Assembly: GCA_963810485.1 (NCBI GenBank)
Contig: CAWENQ010000006.1
Coordinates: forward strand, 124,001-188,000
Direction of reading: 5' to 3'
DNA length: 64,000 nucleotides
Origin: DATKFM01 sp963810485
GTDB lineage: Bacteria; Pseudomonadota; Alphaproteobacteria; Dongiales; Dongiaceae
Shown: positions 36,217-44,551 of the stretch, one piece after another
How the letters are laid out: every line of letters begins with the position of its first letter
Position numbering within the stretch: position 1 is the first letter of the stretch
Program-made: the position numbers and the translations under genes
The notes under the pieces: generated by a model
Seen by the model: the letters and a program-made list of their open reading frames with translations, nothing else
Told to the model about the DNA's origin: nothing
The model's database searches: none

Positions 36217-36559
36217 GATAGGGGTTCCGATGACGGGGAATCGGGCAGAGGCGCATGACTCTGCGATGGGCATCTGACGGAAGCAAGGGAGGGGGATTCA
36301 GTTGAGTTCAATCAGGCAAGTACAAACCTGCAATCTTCCCCCCTTGAGGGGGAAGATGGATCATCGAGCGTTAGCGAGATGATCCAGAAGGGGGTTGTCA
36401 AAGGCGGACACTGCCGGCGAAAGTTGTGTCGAAGCTGTTTTGTGTTGTCGATACCGAGCCGTCCCCCCACCCGGAGCATCTCGCTTTGCTCGATGCTCCG
36501 ACCGCCCCCACAAGGGGGCAATTCGGTACTTTCCCGCTTCAATGCCCTGAGGTTTCGCT
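36217..36559. repeat. 343-bp gap with palindromic repeats between two reductase genes
   Basis: CTTCCCCCCTTGAGGGGGAAG (about 36335-36356, written as two arms CTTCCCCC and GGGGGAAG), a GGATCATC/GATGATCC pair (36358-36394) and a GGAGCATC/GATGCTCC pair with GCCCCCACAAGGGGGCAA (about 36473-36521) make a mosaic of short hairpins. This is typical of dispersed intergenic repeats. I see no ORF with protein character. Confidence 0.5.
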
Positions 36560-37318
36560 CTATCCCCGCCCGATGAACGGCATCTTCGTCGCCATCACCG
36601 TGATGAACTGCACGTTCACATCCAGCGGCAGGCCGGCCATGTAGATCACGGCCCGCGCGACCTCGGCCGGATCGATGGTCGGCTCCGCGGCGATGCTGCC
36701 GTTGGCTTGCATGACGCCGGTTTGCATCTTCGCCGCCATGGGCGTCAGCGCATTGCCGATATCGATCTGGCCGCAGGCGATGTCATAGGCGCGGCCGTCC
36801 AGCGAGCAGGACCGCGTCAGGCCGGTGATGGCGTGCTTGGTCGAGGTATAGGGCGCCGAATGCGGCCGCGGCACGTGGGCCGAGATCGAGCCGTTATTGA
36901 TGATGCGGCCGCCGCGGGGCTTCTGGTCCTTCATGATCCGGAAGGCCTCCTGGGTACAGAGGAACGAGCCGGTCAGGTTGGTGTCGACCACCGCCTTCCA
37001 CTGCTCGAAGGTCAGCTCCTCCAACGGAATGGCCGGCGCGCCGACGCCCGCATTGTTGAAGAGGACGTCGAGCCGGCCGAACTTGTCCTTTATGGCCTTG
37101 AACAGCGCTGCGACCGATTTCGGATCGGTGACGTCGGCGGGAACGGCGAGCGCTGCATCTTTCGGCGCCTTTGCCAACGCCAGCGATTCATTCAGGGCCT
37201 CGGCACGGCGGCCGGTGAGGACGGTCTTGTATCCCTCCTGCAGCAGCGCGGCCGCCACCGCCCGGCCGATCCCGCTCCCCGCCCCCGTCACCAGCGCCAC
37301 TTTGCCTGCCGCGTTCAT
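36560..37318 (-). CDS. Short-chain dehydrogenase/reductase
   Basis: The ATG at 37318 is chosen because GGGGAG lies 8 nt upstream; a GTG three codons earlier overlaps that site. 252 residues. Cofactor motif TGAGSGIGRAVA, NNAGVGAPAIP, catalytic SISAHVPRPHSAPYTSTKHA (Ser, Tyr, Lys), and PADVTDPKSV which suggests NADP or NAD with Asp. Classical SDR; substrate unknown. Upstream lies the TMADH-like gene's own repeat gap, so no operon is implied. Confidence 0.85.
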   Translation of the reverse strand: MNAAGKVALVTGAGSGIGRAVAAALLQEGYKTVLTGRRAEALNESLALAKAPKDAALAVPADVTDPKSVAALFKAIKDKFGRLDVLFNNAGVGAPAIPLEELTFEQWKAVVDTNLTGSFLCTQEAFRIMKDQKPRGGRIINNGSISAHVPRPHSAPYTSTKHAITGLTRSCSLDGRAYDIACGQIDIGNALTPMAAKMQTGVMQANGSIAAEPTIDPAEVARAVIYMAGLPLDVNVQFITVMATKMPFIGRG

Positions 37319-37361
37319 CCCTGCCACTCCCCGTCAGATTTCGTCCGGCCGGAAAATTGAC

Positions 37362-37385
37362 CGCAAAGACGCAAAGACGCAAAGA
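37362..37385. repeat. Three tandem copies of CGCAAAGA
   Basis: The octamer CGCAAAGA is repeated exactly three times, just upstream of the SDR gene and next to a longer REP-like element. Such CGCAAAGACGC runs are scattered in intergenic DNA of several proteobacteria. Their function is unknown. Confidence 0.6.
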
Positions 37386-37416
37386 GGAAATCGTGGATTG
37401 CCACTTTCCCAATGCT

Positions 37417-37550
37417 TGTCATCCCGGGGCCGCCACGTCAGTGGCGGAGCCCGGGACCCAAGCACACGGAATTCGTCAAGTTACCTTGACCAGCGCTCGG
37501 TGTTCATGGGTCCCGGACAACCACGCTGACGCGAGGTTTCCGGGATGACA
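37417..37550. repeat. REP-like element bounded by TGTCATCCCGG / CCGGGATGACA
   Basis: Inverted ends TGTCATCCCGG (37417-37427) and CCGGGATGACA (37540-37550) flank internal arms GGAGCCCGGGACCC and GGGTCCCGG. The end sequence is a well known dispersed palindrome of Rhizobiales and Rhodospirillales. It sits between the SDR start and the era stop, is about 134 bp long and has no ORF. It may be a non-autonomous mobile palindrome. Confidence 0.65.
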
Positions 37551-37576
37551 AACAGGTGAGACGCAACGGCGAAACG

Positions 37577-38503
37577 CTAATCTTTCTCGAACTCCAGACC
37601 GATCGCCCGGTAGCGCGCGGGGTCGTCGCCCCAGCCGGATTTGACTTTTACCTGCAGGAACAGGTGCACCTTGCGTTCGAGGATCTGTTCCAATTCCTTC
37701 TGCGCGGCGACGCGCACGGACTTGATGCGGCGGCCGCCTTCGCCCAGCAGGATCGGCTTGTGGGTTTCGCGGCCGATATAGATGGCCTGCTCGATGCGCA
37801 CGCTGCCGTCCTGGAAGTCCTTCCAGCTCTCGTTCTCCACCGTCAGCTCGTAGGGCAACTCGTCATGGACCTGGCGGAAGAGATGCTCGCGCGTGACTTC
37901 GGCCGCCAGCAGGCGCAGCGGCACGTCGGAGATCTGGTCCGCCGGGAAATGCCAGGGCCCGGCGGGCATGCGCGCGGCCAGCGCTTTCACCAGCCCGTCG
38001 ACGCCGTCGCCGGTCTCGGCCGAGATCATAAAGACATCGCTGAAGATCCCCTCGGCGTCATACATCGCCGCCAGCTCCAGCAGCCGCTCGCGCTTGATCA
38101 GGTCGATCTTGTTCAGCGCCAGCAGCGCCTTGCGGTCCTGGGCCTTGAGGCCGTCGATGATGCGGCGGGTGTCCTCGCCCATCTCCTGGCGCTGGGCATC
38201 CGCCAGCAGCAGCGTCAGGTCCGCCTCGGTGACGCCGCGCCAGGCGGCCTTCACCATCGCGCGGTCGAGGCGGCGGCGGGGGGCGAAGATTCCGGGCGTA
38301 TCGATGAAAACGATCTGGGCTGCGCCGTCGATCACAACGCCAAGCACGCGGTTGCGGGTGGTCTGCACTTTCGGCGAGACGATGGAGATCTTGCTGCCCA
38401 CCAACCGGTTCAGCAGCGTCGACTTGCCGGCATTGGGCGCGCCGACGATGGCGACGAAGCCGCAATGCTGATCGGCCAGCGGCGGGGATTCCGGTTCGGT
38501 CAT
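37577..38503 (-). CDS. era: GTPase Era
   Basis: 308 residues from the ATG at 38503, which overlaps the rnc stop (ATGA). G1 is VGAPNAGKSTLLN, the effector loop is KVQTTRNRVLG, G3 is FIDTPGIF and G4 is NKIDLI. The C-terminal KH domain has ERKVHLFLQVKVKSGWGDDPARYRAIG, with GEGGRRIKSVRVAAQ. Era binds 16S rRNA and helps 30S maturation. The lepB-rnc-era order with overlaps indicates one leftward operon and translational coupling. Confidence 0.96.
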   Translation of the reverse strand: MTEPESPPLADQHCGFVAIVGAPNAGKSTLLNRLVGSKISIVSPKVQTTRNRVLGVVIDGAAQIVFIDTPGIFAPRRRLDRAMVKAAWRGVTEADLTLLLADAQRQEMGEDTRRIIDGLKAQDRKALLALNKIDLIKRERLLELAAMYDAEGIFSDVFMISAETGDGVDGLVKALAARMPAGPWHFPADQISDVPLRLLAAEVTREHLFRQVHDELPYELTVENESWKDFQDGSVRIEQAIYIGRETHKPILLGEGGRRIKSVRVAAQKELEQILERKVHLFLQVKVKSGWGDDPARYRAIGLEFEKD

Positions 38504-39213
38504 GGGCCGGTGCTCCGCACGGCCTTGAGCAGGATGGCGGCCGCCTCCTGCTCCGCCGCGCGCTTGGAGCGGCCGCGGCCCGTGGCGGGTTCGGCACCCT
38601 CGACGCGCACTTCGATGGCGAAGACCGGGTTGTGGGCCGGCCCTTGGGTCTCCAGCACATGATAGGCCGGCAGCGGCAGGCCGCGGGCCTGGGCCCATTC
38701 CTGCAGCGCCGTCTTCGCATCCTGGGGCGGGTTGCTGTCGGCGCCGATCAGCGGCGCCCAGCAGCGGCGGACAAATTGCGCGGCGGCCTCGAGTCCGCCA
38801 TCGAGATAGAGCGCGCCGATCACGGCTTCGCAGGCATCGGCCACCATGCCCGGATGGCTGCGGCCGCCGGTGTCGGCTTCGCTGCGGGACATCTGCAGGT
38901 GGCGGCCGAGATCGAGGGCGGTTCCCACATCCGCCAGCGCTTCCTTGCGGGTCAGCGCGGCGAGGCGGCGGGCCAGGGCCCCTTCCGTCTCCCGGCCGAA
39001 GGTCTCGAACAGCATTTCCGCGATCACCAGCGCCAGCACCCGGTCGCCCAGGAACTCCAGGCGCTCGTTGCTGAACTCGCCGCCGCGCACCGGCCGCGTC
39101 GCGGCGCTGGCATGGGTCAGCGCCTCCGCCAACAGTTCGGGCCGCCGGAACCTGTGGCCCAGCGATGCCGCGAGGTCGTCACCTGATTCCGTATGGTCGT
39201 TCGAGTCGTTCAA
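38500..39213 (-). CDS. rnc: Ribonuclease III
   Basis: The start chosen is a TTG at 39213 that overlaps the lepB stop (TTGA), giving 237 residues, the usual length. An upstream in-frame ATG would add 25 residues inside lepB. The catalytic signature is ERLEFLGDRVLALVIAEMLFE, and MVADACEAVIGALYLDGGLE holds the second acidic pair. The C-terminal dsRNA-binding domain has DAKTALQEWAQARGLPLPAY and GRGRSKRAAEQEAAAILL. It processes rRNA and double-stranded RNA. A rare TTG start on an overlapping gene suggests tight coupling to lepB translation. Confidence 0.92.
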   Translation of the reverse strand: MNDSNDHTESGDDLAASLGHRFRRPELLAEALTHASAATRPVRGGEFSNERLEFLGDRVLALVIAEMLFETFGRETEGALARRLAALTRKEALADVGTALDLGRHLQMSRSEADTGGRSHPGMVADACEAVIGALYLDGGLEAAAQFVRRCWAPLIGADSNPPQDAKTALQEWAQARGLPLPAYHVLETQGPAHNPVFAIEVRVEGAEPATGRGRSKRAAEQEAAAILLKAVRSTGP

Positions 39214-39941
39214 TGAATACCGGTGGCGATGCGGTCGAGCCGCGTATGCGGTATCGATTCCCAGAGCTTGATGAGCGAACAATTGCACGCAGTGGAATAG
39301 AATATGAAGGACGCCCGGCCGACGACGTTCTCTTCCGGTATGGCGCCGAAGGATCGGCTGTCGGCTGAGTTGTCCCTGTTGTCGCCCATGCCGAAGTAAT
39401 GTCCGGCCGGAATGACGAAGGGACCATAATTGTCGTTGTTTTCATCGTCCGATACCTCGGCGATGCGGTGCTGCACGCCATTGGGCAATGTTTCGATGTA
39501 TTGGGTCAACAGTTTGCCCGTCTGCTCGTCGTACCAGTCCTCGATGCGCTCGCGCTTCACCGGCTCGCCATTGATATGGAGAATGCCGCCCTTCACTTCG
39601 ATGGTGTCGCCCGGCAGGCCGACAAAGCGCTTGATGTAGTCGTCGCCGAAACCGCCGTCTTTCTCGGGCACCTTGAACACCACGACGTCGCCGCGCTCGA
39701 CGGGCTGCGACAGCAAGCGGCCCTTGAACGGCGGCTGGCTCCACGGAAATGCATGGCGGCTGTAGCCATAGGTCCATTTCTTGACGAACAGGTAATCGCC
39801 GACCAGCAATGTCGGCTTCATCGAACCCGTGGGAATGCTGAAAGGCTCGAATGCAACAGTCCTGGCAACCATGGCGATGAGGACCGCGTAGATGATAGTG
39901 CGCACGAACTCCATCGTGCCGCCGGAACTGTTTTTCGACAT
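39210..39941 (-). CDS. lepB: Signal peptidase I
   Basis: 243 residues. One N-terminal membrane helix (VRTIIYAVLIAMVARTVA), then Ser40 in FSIPTGSMKPTLLVGD as nucleophile and Lys104 in DDYIKRFVGLPGD as general base. Box E is GHYFGMGDNRDNSADSR. It cleaves signal peptides on the periplasmic side, including those of the secreted proteins in this window. First gene of the lepB-rnc-era run; a 95-bp gap separates it from acpS upstream. Confidence 0.95.
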   Translation of the reverse strand: MSKNSSGGTMEFVRTIIYAVLIAMVARTVAFEPFSIPTGSMKPTLLVGDYLFVKKWTYGYSRHAFPWSQPPFKGRLLSQPVERGDVVVFKVPEKDGGFGDDYIKRFVGLPGDTIEVKGGILHINGEPVKRERIEDWYDEQTGKLLTQYIETLPNGVQHRIAEVSDDENNDNYGPFVIPAGHYFGMGDNRDNSADSRSFGAIPEENVVGRASFIFYSTACNCSLIKLWESIPHTRLDRIATGIH

Positions 39942-40036
39942 GATCCTCTCGTTTTCTGGGGGGCCGCTCCCCGGGCGGCCGCGCGGCGATGAAGCCCGCC
40001 CGGCCCTAGCCTGTCAAGCGGCGCCGGGAAGGGTTT

Positions 40037-40459
40037 TCAAACGGTCTTGCTGTCGGGAACCGCCGTGATGATGACGATGGCCTGGGCCTGGGGGAACTCA
40101 TCGGTGATGGTCAAATCGATCTGTGCCTTGGTACCCGGCGGCAGCAGCGATTGCAGCCGTTCCGCGGCACCACCGGTCAGCACCAGGGTCGGCTTGCCGG
40201 TCGGCAGGTTCACCACGCCCATATCCCGCCAGAACACGCCATGGTTCAAGCCTGTGCCCAGGGCCTTCGAGCAGGCCTCCTTGGCGGCGAAGCGTTTGGC
40301 ATAGCTGGCGGCGCGGTTGCGCCGGCGGTCGGACTTGCGCTGCTCGATGTCGGTGAAGACCCGCTGCACGAAGCGGTCGCCAAACCGCTCCAGCGATTTC
40401 TCGATGCGCCTGATGTCGATGATGTCGTTGCCGATGCCCAGGATCATGGCGGCGTTCAT
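40037..40459 (-). CDS. acpS: Holo-[acyl-carrier-protein] synthase
   Basis: 140 residues from the ATG at 40459, which overlaps the rel stop; an inner ATG at 40447 is an alternative. Signature MILGIGNDIIDIRRIEKSLERFGDRFVQRVFT carries the first metal aspartate, and YAKRFAAKEACSKALGTG the second acidic group. It transfers 4'-phosphopantetheine from CoA to apo-ACP. The N-terminal block and the C-terminal AIVIITAV strand are complete. It is translationally coupled to rel, linking fatty acid carrier activation to the stringent response gene in one transcript. Confidence 0.94.
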   Translation of the reverse strand: MNAAMILGIGNDIIDIRRIEKSLERFGDRFVQRVFTDIEQRKSDRRRNRAASYAKRFAAKEACSKALGTGLNHGVFWRDMGVVNLPTGKPTLVLTGGAAERLQSLLPPGTKAQIDLTITDEFPQAQAIVIITAVPDSKTV

Positions 40460-42603
40460 CCGCGCGCCCGCTCGACGGAATTGACCAGGGGCGTCGCCCG
40501 CAGAGCGGCGATGATGTTGGAGAGATGGCGGATGTCGCTGACTTCCACATCCACGGTCATCTCGAAGAAATCGGCGGAGCGGTTGGTGATCTTCAGGTTG
40601 GTGATGTTGCCTTCGGCCTTGCCGATGATGGTGGACATGCTGCCCAGGCTGCCGGGGGAATTCGCTACCACCACATGCAGCCGGCCGACATGGCCGGGCG
40701 ACATCTCGGAATCGATGTTCCAGGAGACGTCGAGCCAGCGCTCCGGCGCATCGGCGAAGCTTTCCAGCGTCTCACAGTCGATGGTGTGGATGGTGACGCC
40801 CTTGCCCGTGGTGACGATGCCGACGATGCGGTCGCCAGGCAGCGGGTGGCAGCAACCGGCATAGTGGATCGCCATGCCGGGAATGAGGCCGGTAATCGGA
40901 ATCGAGGAAGCCTTGGCCTTCTGATCCTTGCCGCGGCGGGCGCCGATGGGCACCACCTTGCCGGTGCGCGGCGTGGTGGTGCTGCCGGGAAACACGGCGC
41001 CCATGATTTCGCGCTCGGTCAGCAACCCCTCGCCGACGGCGGCGTAGATATCCTCCGCATCCTCGGCGTGGAATCGCTTCAGCACGCCGTCGAACGCCTT
41101 GTCGGTGAAGTCGTGATGATCCTGCTTGAACGCCTTCAGCAGGATGGCGCGGCCAAGCTCGATGTACTGCGCGCGCTGCTGGGTGCGGATGAAACGGCGG
41201 ATGCAGGCGCGCGCCTTGCCTGTGACGACGAACCGCTCCCAGGTGGGAGACGGCGTCTGCGTCCGCGATCCCACGATCTCCACCTGGTCGCCGTTATGCA
41301 GCTCGGTGCGCAGCGGCATGTGGCGGCCGTTGATCTTGGCGCCGACGCAGGTATTGCCGACCTCGGAGTGAACGGCATAGGCGAAATCCACGGGCGTGGC
41401 GCCGCGCGGCAGCGAGATCAGATCGCCCTTGGGCGTGAAGCAGAACACCTGGTCCTGGAACATCTCGAGCTTGGTGTGCTCGAGGAACTCCTCCGGGCCG
41501 GAGGCGTGCTCGAGAATATCGAGCAGTTCCCGCAGCCAGCGATACTGGCGCCCTTCCACCGACGGGGCGCCCTGCTTGTAGCTCCAATGGGCGGCGACGC
41601 CGAGCTCGGCGATGTCGTGCATCTCCTTGGTGCGGATCTGCACCTCGATGCGCTGCTTCTCCGGGCCGATGACGCCGGTATGGACCGAGCGATAGCCATT
41701 CGGCTTGGGCGTGCTGAGGTAATCCTTGAACCGGCCGGGCACCATGGGATAGCGGCCATGGAGGATGCCCAACGCCTTGTAGCAACCGGCGATGTCGTCG
41801 ACGACGACGCGGAAGGCCATGATGTCGGCGAGCTGCTCGAAGCCGATGTTCTTGCGCTGCATCTTCAGCCAGATCGAATAGGGCCGCTTCTCGCGGCCGG
41901 ACACCGTGGCCTTCTGGCCGCCGTTTTCCAGCACCTTCTTCAGCTCGGCCATGATGCGGTCGGCGCGGGCGCCGCCGGTCTCGCGCAGGAAGTTCAAGCG
42001 CTGGACGATCAACTCGCGGGCTTCGTGGTTGAGCTCGCCGAAGGCCAGGTCCTCGAGCTCGTCCTTGAGCTGGTGCATGCCGATGCGCTCGGCCAGCGGG
42101 GCATAGATCTCCACCGTCTCCAGGGCGATGCGCTTGCGCTTCTCCGGGCTCTTGATGTGTTCCAGCGTCTGCATGTTGTGCAGGCGGTCGGCCAGCTTCA
42201 CCAGCAGGACTCGGATATCCTCCGACATCGCCAGCACGAGCTTGCGGAAGTTCTCGGCATGCTTGGACTGGTCGGACTGCAGCTCCAGCCGGGACAGCTT
42301 GGTGACGCCGTCCACCAGCTTGGCGATGTCCTTGCCGAAGTTGCGCTCGATCTGCTCGAGGGTCGCACTGGTATCCTCGACCGTGTCGTGCAGCAGCGCA
42401 GTGACGATGGAAGCCGAGTCCAGCTTTAGCTTGGTGAGGATGTTGGCGACTTCCAGGGGATGGAGGAAGTACGGATCGCCGGAGGCGCGCTCCTGGGAAC
42501 CGTGGGCCTTCATGGAGAACACATAAGCGCGGTTGAGCAGATCCTCATCCGCGTTGGGATCGTAGGACTTGACGCGTTCGACGAGCTCGAACTGGCGGAT
42601 CAT
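40456..42603 (-). CDS. Bifunctional (p)ppGpp synthetase/hydrolase (Rel/SpoT)
   Basis: 715 residues. The HD hydrolase domain has HGSQERASGDPYFLHPLEVA and ALLHDTVEDTSATLEQI; the synthetase has GREKRPYSIWLKMQRKN and the DYLSTPKPNGYRSVHTGVIG block. A TGS domain (VFCFTPKGDLISLPRGATPVDFAYAVHSEVG) and a C-terminal ACT domain (RLHVVVANSPGSLGSMSTIIGKAEGNITNLK) follow. It makes and degrades the alarmone. It is the only such gene here, as normal in alphaproteobacteria, which name it rel, rsh or spoT. rpoZ lies 102 bp upstream on the same strand. Confidence 0.95.
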   Translation of the reverse strand: MIRQFELVERVKSYDPNADEDLLNRAYVFSMKAHGSQERASGDPYFLHPLEVANILTKLKLDSASIVTALLHDTVEDTSATLEQIERNFGKDIAKLVDGVTKLSRLELQSDQSKHAENFRKLVLAMSEDIRVLLVKLADRLHNMQTLEHIKSPEKRKRIALETVEIYAPLAERIGMHQLKDELEDLAFGELNHEARELIVQRLNFLRETGGARADRIMAELKKVLENGGQKATVSGREKRPYSIWLKMQRKNIGFEQLADIMAFRVVVDDIAGCYKALGILHGRYPMVPGRFKDYLSTPKPNGYRSVHTGVIGPEKQRIEVQIRTKEMHDIAELGVAAHWSYKQGAPSVEGRQYRWLRELLDILEHASGPEEFLEHTKLEMFQDQVFCFTPKGDLISLPRGATPVDFAYAVHSEVGNTCVGAKINGRHMPLRTELHNGDQVEIVGSRTQTPSPTWERFVVTGKARACIRRFIRTQQRAQYIELGRAILLKAFKQDHHDFTDKAFDGVLKRFHAEDAEDIYAAVGEGLLTEREIMGAVFPGSTTTPRTGKVVPIGARRGKDQKAKASSIPITGLIPGMAIHYAGCCHPLPGDRIVGIVTTGKGVTIHTIDCETLESFADAPERWLDVSWNIDSEMSPGHVGRLHVVVANSPGSLGSMSTIIGKAEGNITNLKITNRSADFFEMTVDVEVSDIRHLSNIIAALRATPLVNSVERARG

Positions 42604-42705
42604 CCGTGGCCGTACCTGCCGCTGCTCTGCCTAGTGCGCCAGACGAGCCTCTCCCTGCCGTTCCACCAATCCTGTCGCTGCCGCGGGCGTTCGACGTTCA
42701 GGCGC

Positions 42706-43107
42706 TCAGCCTTCCTCCGGCACGGCATCGGCGGGTTCTTCCGCCATGGCCGCAGGATCGTCTTCGAATTCTTCTTCCTCGGGGCTCTGCACGCCGGCGG
42801 CGGCTTCGTTCTTCATGAGATCGGCCAGCATGTCGGTCTCGCCCGTGCCGAAGCCGCCTTCGTCTTCCGGCTCCTCGGGCTCCTTGTGGACGCTGAGGTT
42901 CTTCACGATCGACTGCTGGATCGCATCCAGGTCGAGCTTGTCCTCGGCGATCTCGCGCAGCGCCACGACCGGGTTCTTGTCGTTGTCGCGATCGATGGTG
43001 AGCGCCGAGCCGGCGCTGACATCGCGGGCGCGCTGAGCGGCCAGCATGACCAGGTCAAACCGGTTCGGGATCCTCAGGATGCAGTCTTCGACGGTGACGC
43101 GCGCCAT
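42706..43107 (-). CDS. rpoZ: RNA polymerase omega subunit with long acidic C-terminus
   Basis: 133 residues. The conserved N-terminal 75 residues (MARVTVEDCILRIPNRFDLVMLAAQRARDV, then KNPVVALREIAEDKLDL) are the omega fold that clamps the beta' subunit. The remainder is an acidic low-complexity tail (HKEPEEPEDEGGFGTGE and EEEFEDDPAAMAEEPAD), common in alphaproteobacterial omega and absent in E. coli. It lies upstream of rel, as in E. coli and many relatives, which fits omega's role in the ppGpp response. Confidence 0.94.
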   Translation of the reverse strand: MARVTVEDCILRIPNRFDLVMLAAQRARDVSAGSALTIDRDNDKNPVVALREIAEDKLDLDAIQQSIVKNLSVHKEPEEPEDEGGFGTGETDMLADLMKNEAAAGVQSPEEEEFEDDPAAMAEEPADAVPEEG

Positions 43108-43255
43108 ATCTGCGAGTTCTCCAAAAATGCGGGGAAATCAGTGATTTGATTGAATATATTGAGTGTGCCGCGAGTACGCAAGGTGCAAACCGGCCGCGCC
43201 GATGTCGCAGCGCAGCGGCCGCCGGTAAGATGCTGATCTGCTTGGCCTTCGCAGT

Positions 43256-43774
43256 CTACGCCCGGCGGATCTGCTGGCCCGCTGGCAGCCGCGCCACCAA
43301 TTCCTCCACCGACAGGCCCAGAACGGGATGGACCCAGCCGGGGGCAATCTCCTGCAGCGGCAGGAGGACGAAGGCCCGGTCGGCCATCCGGGGATGGGGC
43401 AGGATGGGCGGCGGATCGTCCCGGACCAGCCTGCCATAGGCCACGATGTCCAAATCCATCACGCGGGCGGCGTTGAGCTCCCGCCGCTCCCGGCCGAACT
43501 CGCGCTCGATCTCGTGCAGGACCGCCAGCAGCGCCGCCGGATCCAGGTCAGTCGCCACCTCGGCGACGCCGTTCACGTACCAGGGCTGGTCTGAGATCGG
43601 TATCGGCGCGCTTTCATAGAAAGCCGACCGGCGGAGGATCTTAACACCCCGCGCCTCCAAGGCCGCCAGCGCGGCGAGGCAGGTCGCCGCCGGCGAACCG
43701 TGTAGCCGACTGGGCAGATTTGCGCCGAAAGCTACGAATATCGGGCCATCAGCAGAATCCAGGATTTCACTCAA
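43256..43774 (-). CDS. folK: 2-amino-4-hydroxy-6-hydroxymethyldihydropteridine diphosphokinase
   Basis: 172 residues. Opening VAFGANLPSRLHGSPAATCLAALAALE with the family G-x-N loop, then YESAPIPISDQPWYVNGVAEV and the signature LLAVLHEIEREFGRERRE followed by AARVMDLDIVAYG, the ATP and pterin site. ILPHPRMADRAFVLLPLQEIAPGWVHP completes the fold. It makes the pyrophosphate precursor for dihydropteroate synthase in folate synthesis. It lies 148 bp upstream of rpoZ on the same strand. Confidence 0.94.
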   Translation of the reverse strand: MSEILDSADGPIFVAFGANLPSRLHGSPAATCLAALAALEARGVKILRRSAFYESAPIPISDQPWYVNGVAEVATDLDPAALLAVLHEIEREFGRERRELNAARVMDLDIVAYGRLVRDDPPPILPHPRMADRAFVLLPLQEIAPGWVHPVLGLSVEELVARLPAGQQIRRA

Positions 43775-43917
43775 GTATCTTGTCTCGTCAGCAACTTACG
43801 GGGTGAAACTCAGAAATCGCCGCGGCCGATTTCTCGGCCGCAAGCTAACGCTCCATCAATAATCTCTGCGCATACTGGCCGATATTCAGAAAGTGATTTT
43901 TGTAAGGATTCATTAAC

Positions 43918-44502
43918 GTGCGGTTCTATCCCCAGGAACGTATTGCGCTTTTCATTGACGGCGCAAATTTATACGCCGCCGCGCGCGCCCTCGGATTCGA
44001 TATTGATTACCGGCGCCTGCTGCAGGTCTTCGCCGACAAGGGCCATCTGGTCCGCGCCTTCTATTATACCGCGCTGGTCGAGGACCAGGAGTATTCACCG
44101 ATCCGGCCGTTGGTCGATTGGCTCGACTATAACGGCTACACCATGGTCACCAAGCCGACCAAGGAATACACCGACGCCTCCGGGCGCCGGAAAATCAAAG
44201 GCAACATGGATATCGAGCTCGCCATCGACATGATGGAGATGGCGAAGCATCTGGACCATATCGTGCTGTTCTCCGGCGATGGCGATTTCCGCCGGCTGGT
44301 GGAGGCGGTGCAGCGCAAGGGCGTGCGGGTCACGGTGGTTAGCACCATCCGCTCCTCCCCGCCCATGGTGGCCGACGAACTGCGACGCCAGGCGGACGTT
44401 TTCATCGACCTCAGCGACCTTTCGGAGAACATCGCCCGCAACCACACCAGCGGCCGCCAATCGACAGCAGAGGTCGAATCGAGCAACGGTGGCCGTTCGT
44501 AG
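43918..44502 (+). CDS. NYN-domain protein (LabA/DUF88 family)
   Basis: 194 residues with a GTG start behind TAAGGA. The PIN-like NYN fold shows its acidic residues: ERIALFIDGANLYAAARALG, YYTALVEDQEYSP, KGNMDIELAIDMMEMAK and LFSGDGDFRRLVEAVQRKG, with RVTVVSTI closing the sheet. The family includes RNases and the cyanobacterial clock-output protein LabA; the nuclease role is inferred from acidic residues. The tail after DLSDLSENIARNH is Ser/Gly-rich. In alphaproteobacteria the gene is commonly divergent from folK-rpoZ, as here. Confidence 0.88.
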   Translation: MRFYPQERIALFIDGANLYAAARALGFDIDYRRLLQVFADKGHLVRAFYYTALVEDQEYSPIRPLVDWLDYNGYTMVTKPTKEYTDASGRRKIKGNMDIELAIDMMEMAKHLDHIVLFSGDGDFRRLVEAVQRKGVRVTVVSTIRSSPPMVADELRRQADVFIDLSDLSENIARNHTSGRQSTAEVESSNGGRS

Positions 44503-44551
44503 GGCCCGTTAGCCGCCAGCCAGGGCCTGTCCCGATGACAAGGCAGGCCCG

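Noticed and set aside
34738..36258. A 506-codon plus-strand frame
   Set aside because: Antisense shadow of the TMADH-like gene.
40525..42429. A 634-codon plus-strand frame
   Set aside because: Antisense shadow of the Rel/SpoT gene, whose four domains are unmistakable.
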